A stretch of DNA of 14,969 nt from Myxococcales bacterium UBA5297 (GTDB taxonomy: Bacteria; Myxococcota; Myxococcia; Myxococcales; UBA5297): contig DHSB01000150.1 in NCBI GenBank assembly GCA_002408385.1, positions 18,677-33,645 on the forward strand. The letters run 5' to 3'. This document shows, one piece after another, positions 9,814-14,969 of the stretch (position 1 is its first letter; each line of letters begins with the position of its first letter). The translations under genes were made by a program, and so were the position numbers. Under the pieces are notes generated by a model that was given only the letters and a program-made list of their open reading frames with translations, searched no databases and had not been told where the DNA came from.

Positions 9814-12800
9814 ATGAACAGGTCTCCGGTCGACAAGGAGCTCATCTTCTGCCTGCAGGCCGTGCAGATGGGCCTCGCCGACTCGCGCACGCTGGTCGAC
9901 ATCGGCCTTGCCTGGAGCCGCGGCGAGGCGCAGAGCCTGCGCGCCGAGCTCATCGAGCGCTGCGCCCTCTCGCCCGAGAAGCTCCAGCTCGTCGATCAGA
10001 CCGTCGAGCTGATCCTCAGCGCTCACCGGGGCGAGGTGCGCGCCTCGCTCGAGTCGATCGGTGGCGGGCGGGTCCTCGAGAGCCTCGGCGGCACGCTGGA
10101 GCCTGCGCCCGCCGAGCCTCAGACAGCGCGGGGCGAGGACGGGTCGAGCCCGGCGGGGCCGACCGACGAGGTGACCCCGGAGCTCGCGGGACGCTATGAG
10201 ATGCGCGGGGAGCTCGGGCGCGGGGGCATCGGGCGGGTGCTCGCCGCCTTCGACGGGCACGTCGGGCGCGAGATAGCCATCAAGGAGCTGCTCATCGGCG
10301 ACGGCCGCGGCACCTCGGTCTCGAGCGATCGCACGCTCGCGGCGAGCAGCCGCTTCCTTCGTGAGGCGCGCCTGACCGGCCAGCTCGAGCACCCCTCGAT
10401 AGTCCCGGTCTACGAGGTCGGCCGCCGCAGCGACGGGACGCTCTACTACGCGATGCGGCTCGTGCGCGGCCGCACCATGGCCGAGGCGATCTCCCAGGCC
10501 AAGGGCGTCGAGGAGCGGCTCGGGCTGCTGCCTCACTTCGGCAACCTGTGCTCGGCCATCGCCTACGCCCACAGCCGCGGCGTGCTCCACCGCGACATCA
10601 AGCCGCAGAACGTGATGATCGGCGAGTTCGGCGAGACGGTCGTGCTCGACTGGGGCCTGGCCAAGCTCAAGGGGGCCTCGAACAGCGAGGACCGCCGCTT
10701 CCTCAAGCAGATGGAGGCGCTCAAGCAGGCCGCGGCCGGCAAGACGGTGATGGGCGAGGCGCTCGGAACGCCCGAGTACATGCCGCCCGAGCAAGCCTGG
10801 GGCGAGCTCGACGAGGTCGACGAGCACAGCGACGTCTACTCGCTGGGCGCGGTGCTCTGCGAGATCCTCACCGGCGAGCCGCCGTTCACCGGCGACATGG
10901 CCTTCGAGGTCATCGGCAAGGTCCAGGCCTACGGCGAGGGCCGCGAGGAGCTCGCGCCGCTGCTCGACCGCGAGCCGGCCGCCCCCGCCGAGCTCGTCGC
11001 CATCGCCGAGAAGGCTCTCGCCCCGCACCCCGATGATCGCTATCCGACCGCCAAGGCCTTGCACGACGACGTCGCCGCGTTCATGGCCGGCAGGCGCGTC
11101 GGAGCCTACGAATACAGCGCCTGGGAGCTGGTGCGCCGGCTCGTCGAGCGGCACCGGGCTGCGGCGGGGATGGCAGCCGCGCTGCTCGTGCTGCTCATCG
11201 CCGGCTCGGGCCTGCTCGCGAACGCTTGGCGCACCGCGGCCAACGAGCGGGCCGCAGCCCAGGCCAACGAGCGGCTCGCCCACGCCCACCTTGCCGACGG
11301 CTACCAGGAGAAGGCCGAGCGGCTGGCCGCCGAGCACGACCTGCTCGGCGCGAAGGTCTTCGCCGCCGCCGCGCTCGTCGAGAGCCCGTTCAACCCGCTG
11401 GGGCCCTACTTCGACCCGGAGGTCTCGCAGGCGAAGCTCGAGGAGGGCCAGGCGCAGCTCGCCTCGCTCCAGTCGACGCTGTGGGCCGCCTCCCAGGGGC
11501 TGGTGCGCCACCGCGCGCGGCTCGAGCACGAGAGCACCGTGACCGCCTCCGCGCTCTCGCCCGACGGCGAGCTGCTCGCGAGCGGCGACTGGAACGGGCG
11601 GGTGACGCTGTGGCAGGTGGCAGACGGCAGGCGGCTGCGCTCCTTCGACCTCGGCGAGGCAGTCTGGGCGCTCGCCTTCTCGGGCGAGGGCGCGCTGCTC
11701 GCGGTGGCTTCGGGCAAGTCGGTGCGGCTGTGCGACGCGGCGACCGGCACCGAGGTTCGCGCGCTCGCGCTCTCCGAGCCGGCACGGCAGCTCGCCTTCT
11801 CGCCCGACGGCGCGCTGCTCGCCGTCGCCAGCTTCGTCTCGTCAAAGGTGGCGCTGTGGGATCCGGCCAGGGGCGAGCCGGGACAGGCGGTAGATCTGGG
11901 CGCCGAGGGCCGCATCACCGAGCTCGCCTTTGCTGCAGACTCGAGCACGCTCGTCGTCGCTGGGCCGAAGAACGCGGTCTGGCTCTGGGACGTGCGCCGG
12001 CGCAAGCTCCTCCGAACGCTCGAGGGCCATGGCGACCGGCTCCACGGCATCGAGCTGTCGCCCGATGGGCGCTTCCTCGCCACCATGGGCGCCGACAAAG
12101 CGCTGCGCTTGTGGGGCCTGCCCGAGGGCAACCTGCTCGACACCGTCTCGCTCGGCTTCGCCTCGCGCTACTTCGCGGTCCACTTCGGCAGCGAGGGCGC
12201 GCTGCGCGCGGCGCTGGCGCGCGAGCAGGAGGGCGTCGACCTCATCGACCTGAAGAGCGGTCACAAGCTCGGCGAAGTGCGCGGGCACCGGGGCGTCGTG
12301 CGCGGCCTGCTGATGACGCCCGACGGCAAGACGCTGGCGACCTACGGGCTCGACAGCCGGATCAACCTCTGGTCCCTCTCCGGCGCGAGCGAGCATCGCG
12401 TCTACTCGCACCAGCGCGGCGTGCGCCAGGCTGTCGTCTCGGATGACGGGCGCACGCTGGTGACCGAGGGGGGCGGCCTTGTCCTCTGGGATTTGCGGGC
12501 GGGCACGCGCCTTGAGCTCCCCGAGATCGGCAGCGCGAGCGGGCGGCTCTCCATCTCGCTCACGCCGGACGGCCGCCAGCTCGCCGCGGTCGATCGCGCG
12601 GGGCTGAGCCTGGTCGATCTGCGCGAGCGCAAACTGCTCTGGTCGGCGCCGACGGGCGGGTCGCGGGCAGTCATCTCCCCGGCCGGCTGGATGGCCGTGG
12701 CGCGGCCGGAAGAGGGCTTGATCGAGCTGCTCGACGTCGCGACGGGCGGTTCGAGGGGGGGGCTGAAGAGCTCGACGGGCCGGATCTTGGCGCTGGCGGC

Positions 12801-13335
12801 CTCGCCGGACGGGCGCCTGCTCGCGGGCGCAGGGCAGGGCAAGGGGACCGAGGTCTGGGAGGTCGCTGGGGCGCAGAAGGTCGCCAGCCTCACTTCCGAG
12901 GAGGAGGCGATCGTGGCGCTCGCGTTCTCCCCGGACGGCAGCCGGCTCGCCTGCGGTGGGGGCACTGGGGCGATCGAGCTGTGGGACCTGAGGGCCGGCA
13001 CGCAGTCGGCCACGCTCGACGGGCACACGGGCGGCGTTCGCAGCCTCGACTTCTCGCCCGACGGCACGCTGCTGGCGAGCGCCGGGTCGACCGACGGCGA
13101 GGTGCGCCTGTGGGACTCGAAGCAGGCCCGCCTCGTCCAGATCTTCCGCCCCACCGGCGGCAGTCGCACCGTCGCCTTCGCCGACGGCCGGACCCTGGTC
13201 TTCGGCGCCGGCTCGGACGTGCTCGTCGTGCCGCTCGCGCTCGAGCTGTGGCGCATCGAGCCCGCCAAGCTGCTCGAGGAGGCCGAGCGCGAAGCGGCGA
13301 TGCGCCTGACCGGCTTCTCGCTGAGCGGCGAATAG
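9814..13335 (+). CDS. Ser/Thr protein kinase with WD40 repeat C-terminus
   Basis: A 1173-residue membrane-spanning eukaryotic-like kinase. Residues 1-90 form the helical N-terminal domain often seen before such kinases. The kinase domain (about 128-425) has the Gly loop GRGGIG (135-140), Lys157, Glu184, catalytic HRDIKPQN (Asp261, Asn266), a DWG variant of DFG (Asp279), GTPEYMPPE (318-326) and DVYSLG (340-345), so it should be active. One transmembrane helix lies at about 449-471, followed by a coiled-coil-like helical linker (472-560). Residues about 570-1150 contain an estimated 14 WD40 blades (recurring SPDG, LA, LWD), enough for two seven-bladed propellers, presumably outside the cytoplasm and binding a ligand or protein. 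The ATG at 9814 is chosen because upstream sequence is intergenic repeat; AGGGGAAG at 9793-9800 is a distant ribosome site. A cyclase gene follows. Substrates are unknown. Confidence 0.93.
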   Translation: MNRSPVDKELIFCLQAVQMGLADSRTLVDIGLAWSRGEAQSLRAELIERCALSPEKLQLVDQTVELILSAHRGEVRASLESIGGGRVLESLGGTLEPAPAEPQTARGEDGSSPAGPTDEVTPELAGRYEMRGELGRGGIGRVLAAFDGHVGREIAIKELLIGDGRGTSVSSDRTLAASSRFLREARLTGQLEHPSIVPVYEVGRRSDGTLYYAMRLVRGRTMAEAISQAKGVEERLGLLPHFGNLCSAIAYAHSRGVLHRDIKPQNVMIGEFGETVVLDWGLAKLKGASNSEDRRFLKQMEALKQAAAGKTVMGEALGTPEYMPPEQAWGELDEVDEHSDVYSLGAVLCEILTGEPPFTGDMAFEVIGKVQAYGEGREELAPLLDREPAAPAELVAIAEKALAPHPDDRYPTAKALHDDVAAFMAGRRVGAYEYSAWELVRRLVERHRAAAGMAAALLVLLIAGSGLLANAWRTAANERAAAQANERLAHAHLADGYQEKAERLAAEHDLLGAKVFAAAALVESPFNPLGPYFDPEVSQAKLEEGQAQLASLQSTLWAASQGLVRHRARLEHESTVTASALSPDGELLASGDWNGRVTLWQVADGRRLRSFDLGEAVWALAFSGEGALLAVASGKSVRLCDAATGTEVRALALSEPARQLAFSPDGALLAVASFVSSKVALWDPARGEPGQAVDLGAEGRITELAFAADSSTLVVAGPKNAVWLWDVRRRKLLRTLEGHGDRLHGIELSPDGRFLATMGADKALRLWGLPEGNLLDTVSLGFASRYFAVHFGSEGALRAALAREQEGVDLIDLKSGHKLGEVRGHRGVVRGLLMTPDGKTLATYGLDSRINLWSLSGASEHRVYSHQRGVRQAVVSDDGRTLVTEGGGLVLWDLRAGTRLELPEIGSASGRLSISLTPDGRQLAAVDRAGLSLVDLRERKLLWSAPTGGSRAVISPAGWMAVARPEEGLIELLDVATGGSRGGLKSSTGRILALAASPDGRLLAGAGQGKGTEVWEVAGAQKVASLTSEEEAIVALAFSPDGSRLACGGGTGAIELWDLRAGTQSATLDGHTGGVRSLDFSPDGTLLASAGSTDGEVRLWDSKQARLVQIFRPTGGSRTVAFADGRTLVFGAGSDVLVVPLALELWRIEPAKLLEEAEREAAMRLTGFSLSGE

Positions 13336-13596
13336 TCGCGAACGCGCTGCCGCCCGGTAGATAATCGCCGGCACAAGAGGCCATGAGCACGAGAGTCGCC
13401 GGGGTTGAGCCAGGTTTTTCCGGTCACCCCGACGAGCAACTGTCTTGAAGCTCTGGAGCCAGAGCCCCGGTCACCCCGAGCGAAGGCCGAGCTTGCGAGG
13501 CCGAAGTCGAGGGGCTTCGACTCCGCTCGGACCGAACCGGTAGACGCCTCGGCGGCCCGAGGCGCAACTCTCGACGGACCAAGGACGGCAACGGCG
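13336..13596. other. Spacer between the kinase and cyclase genes
   Basis: 261 bases. GATAAT at 13360-13365 is a good -10 hexamer without a clear -35. GGTCACCCCGA occurs twice, at 13422-13432 and 13469-13479. CTCTGG (13451-13456) and CCAGAG (13459-13464) form a small hairpin. Repeat copy B covers 13469-13533, and AAGGA at 13581-13585 is the ribosome site of the cyclase gene. A 21-codon frame at 13383-13448 has a poorly placed ribosome site and is not called. Confidence 0.6.
13469..13533. repeat. Palindromic intergenic repeat, copy B (inverted relative to A)
   Basis: A 65-bp element with imperfect inverted ends (GGTCACCCCGAGCG at 13469-13482, CGCTCGGACC at 13524-13533) and an inner hairpin AGTCGA (13505-13510) with TCGACT (13517-13522). 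Bases 13475-13528 are the inverted counterpart of 9591-9646 in copy A. The repeat keeps a frame open upstream of the cyclase, which explains a misleadingly long ORF starting at 13405. Confidence 0.8.
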
Positions 13597-14781
13597 ATGA
13601 GCAGCCAAAGGATCGAAGAGCTGGAGAACCGCGTTCGCCTGCTCGAGGACGAGCTGGCGCGTTTGAGGCACTCGGCGGGCTTTACCATCGCTGCCGGCGC
13701 GCCGATGGGGCTGCCGGGCACCATCGCCCAGAGCGGCTCGGTCGTGGGGATCGAGGAGATGATCGCCACGGTCGATCGCGAGGGGCGCCTCGCCTTCCTC
13801 AACGGGCCGATGGCCACCTTCCTCGGCGTCGAGGACAGGAAGGAGGCGAGCGGGCAGCCGCTCGCAGCGCTCGATCACACGGCGCTGGGCGCAGGGTTCG
13901 TCGGCGGCATCGTCGACGGCGCCCGCGGCGCCCGCGAGCCCTGGGTCGTCGAGCGCGAGTGCCCCGAGCTCGACCCGGGGCTCCTGCCCGGACCCCGCGG
14001 CAGGGCGCGCCCGCAGACCGCGCCGGTGCTGCGCATCGTGGCGACGGCCAAAGGCGGCAGCGTGACCCTGGTGATGCAGGACGTCACCGAGATCAAGTGG
14101 CTCGAGCGCAACTTTGCCCGCTGCGTCTCGCCCGAGGTGCTGGTGCGCATGTACCAGACGCCCGAGGGCGACTTCCTCACGCCGGAGCGGCGCGAGATCA
14201 GCGTGCTGTTCGCCGACCTGCGCGGCTTTACGCGGATGAGCAACGCGATCTCTCCGGAGGAGGTCCACCTGGCCATCAACTCCTTCCTCGCCGAGATGGT
14301 GGCGGCGGTGGAGAAGTTCGGCGGCACGGTCGACAAGTTCGTCGGCGACGAGGTGATGGCGCTCTTCGGCGCGCCGCTGCCCCAGCAGGACCACGCGCTG
14401 CGCAGCCTGCTGTGCGCGGCGGAGATGCACGCGCGCCATGCGCGCTGGGCCGAGGCGCGCAGCGCCGCAGACAAGCCGGGCTTGGGGCTTGGCGTCGGCG
14501 TCGCCACTGGGCCGGTGGTCGTTGGCAACGTCGGGACCCCGCAGCGGCTCGAGTACACCGCGCTCGGCCACACGGTGAACCTGGGCGCGCGGCTGTGCGG
14601 GGACGCGGCGGCCGGCGAGATCCTCACCACGGCGCGCACCTACGAGGCGACGCGCGCGGTGCTCAAGGGCGGGCTCACCGACCTGGTCGACATTCCGCAT
14701 CTGCGCTTCGAGTCGGCGGGCATGCGCCAGTTCAAGAACGTGCTCGAACCGGTCGAGGTGATCCGCGCCCGCAGGGCTTGA
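13597..14781 (+). CDS. PAS-domain class III adenylate cyclase
   Basis: A 394-residue soluble enzyme expected to make cAMP from ATP. Residues 1-25 form a heptad-like coiled coil, about 48-170 a PAS-like sensor domain ending in a DVTEIK connector, and about 195-390 the cyclase homology domain. Catalytic residues are present: metal ligands Asp207 (FADLRGFT) and Asp251 (VGDEVMALFG), adenine-selecting Lys247 and Thr321 (the Lys/Thr pair of class IIIb), and transition-state Asn328 and Arg332 in VNLGARL. Class IIIb cyclases are often stimulated by bicarbonate, so this is possible but not shown here. There is no membrane segment. The ATG at 13597 has AAGGA 11 bases ahead (13581-13585); the longer frame upstream is repeat sequence. 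The gene lies 261 bases after the kinase gene, probably with separate expression. Confidence 0.93.
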   Translation: MSSQRIEELENRVRLLEDELARLRHSAGFTIAAGAPMGLPGTIAQSGSVVGIEEMIATVDREGRLAFLNGPMATFLGVEDRKEASGQPLAALDHTALGAGFVGGIVDGARGAREPWVVERECPELDPGLLPGPRGRARPQTAPVLRIVATAKGGSVTLVMQDVTEIKWLERNFARCVSPEVLVRMYQTPEGDFLTPERREISVLFADLRGFTRMSNAISPEEVHLAINSFLAEMVAAVEKFGGTVDKFVGDEVMALFGAPLPQQDHALRSLLCAAEMHARHARWAEARSAADKPGLGLGVGVATGPVVVGNVGTPQRLEYTALGHTVNLGARLCGDAAAGEILTTARTYEATRAVLKGGLTDLVDIPHLRFESAGMRQFKNVLEPVEVIRARRA

Positions 14782-14909
14782 GCGCCGCGCGAGTCGCGCT
14801 CAACGCAGCCGTCGCTTGAATCCGGGTGAACGGGGACGAGGTCGAGCGGGCGCGGCAGGGGCGCCTCGTCGCTTCGGATCGCGCTTCGGCCGTGCGGAGG
14901 AGGAACCTG

Positions 14910-14969
14910 CAGCCTTCCGGTCGCCTCTCTGCAGCCGCGAGCCCCTCGCACCCAGCCTTCCGGTCGCCT
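14910..14969 (+). repeat. 17-bp direct repeat with 43-bp period at the window edge
   Basis: CAGCCTTCCGGTCGCCT occurs at 14910-14926 and again at 14953-14969, where the window ends. The sequence between is not obviously repeated apart from a second CTGCAG. Its inner CTTCCGGTCGC also occurs at 8230-8240 in the apt upstream region. It may be the beginning of a longer tandem array continuing past the window. Confidence 0.6.

Noticed and set aside
9259..11529. Long minus-strand open frames opposite the zinc-finger and kinase genes, with another at 11842-13374
   Set aside because: They are antisense to conserved kinase and WD40 motifs, show no domain of their own, and arise from GC-rich third positions.
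13383..13448. A 21-codon open frame after the kinase gene
   Set aside because: The purine tract is only two bases from the ATG, the peptide has no features and part of it is repeat sequence.
13405..13596. A 64-codon N-terminal extension of the cyclase frame
   Set aside because: It reads through repeat copy B. The coiled coil and a good ribosome site begin at 13597.
14787..14799. GCGCG-AGT-CGCGC hairpin after the cyclase gene as a terminator
   Set aside because: Only five pairs, no T run, and expected often in such CG-rich sequence.

Overview
The window looks like a chromosomal segment of a high-GC Gram-negative bacterium, most probably a member of the Myxococcota or a related deltaproteobacterial lineage. 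The signs are strong G/C use at third codon positions, a secreted lipoprotein with six 'Myxococcus cysteine-rich' (DUF4215-type) repeats plus thrombospondin type 3 repeats, a large Ser/Thr kinase with a WD40 sensor region, and a soluble class III adenylate cyclase. This placement is inferred from gene content only; there is no rRNA or marker gene here to confirm it.

Layout, left to right. The first 92 bases may be the 3' end of a plus-strand gene. An alpha/beta hydrolase (minus strand, 126-1010) is divergent from a small acidic protein of unknown function (1157-1744). Next is a 1370-residue multidomain lipoprotein (1881-5993): signal peptide, six Cys-rich repeats, a complete-looking amidohydrolase domain, calcium-binding-type repeats, an OB-fold-like region, Ig-like segments and a C-terminal lamin-tail-like domain. 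It is followed by a good intrinsic terminator (6027-6060). A HAD-IIB phosphatase (6080-6880) then runs tail to tail into an LpxH-like metallophosphoesterase (6877-7977, minus); the two stop codons share a CTAG. A 452-bp divergent spacer with a long imperfect palindrome, a perfect 14-bp palindrome and a sigma70-like promoter leads to adenine phosphoribosyltransferase (apt, 8430-8948) and a small zinc-finger protein that starts at TTG (9021-9512).

The right third is a signalling region: a membrane-spanning Ser/Thr kinase with an estimated 14 WD40 blades (9814-13335), then a PAS-class IIIb adenylate cyclase (13597-14781). The spacers on either side of the kinase gene hold inverted copies of one palindromic intergenic repeat (9533-9672 and 13469-13533). 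These repeats extend the open frames upstream of both genes, so the true starts lie well inside the longest ORFs. The last 60 bases contain a 17-bp direct repeat that ends exactly at the window edge.

The genes do not form one pathway. They are mostly single-gene units: housekeeping (apt, phosphatases), surface or secreted (lipoprotein) and signalling (kinase, cyclase). I see no rRNA, tRNA, CRISPR array, transposase, toxin-antitoxin pair or defence locus, and no clear new multi-gene system. The observations most worth pursuing are the catalytic amidohydrolase embedded in an adhesion-like lipoprotein, the paired inverted repeats around the kinase, and the small zinc-finger gene beside apt.
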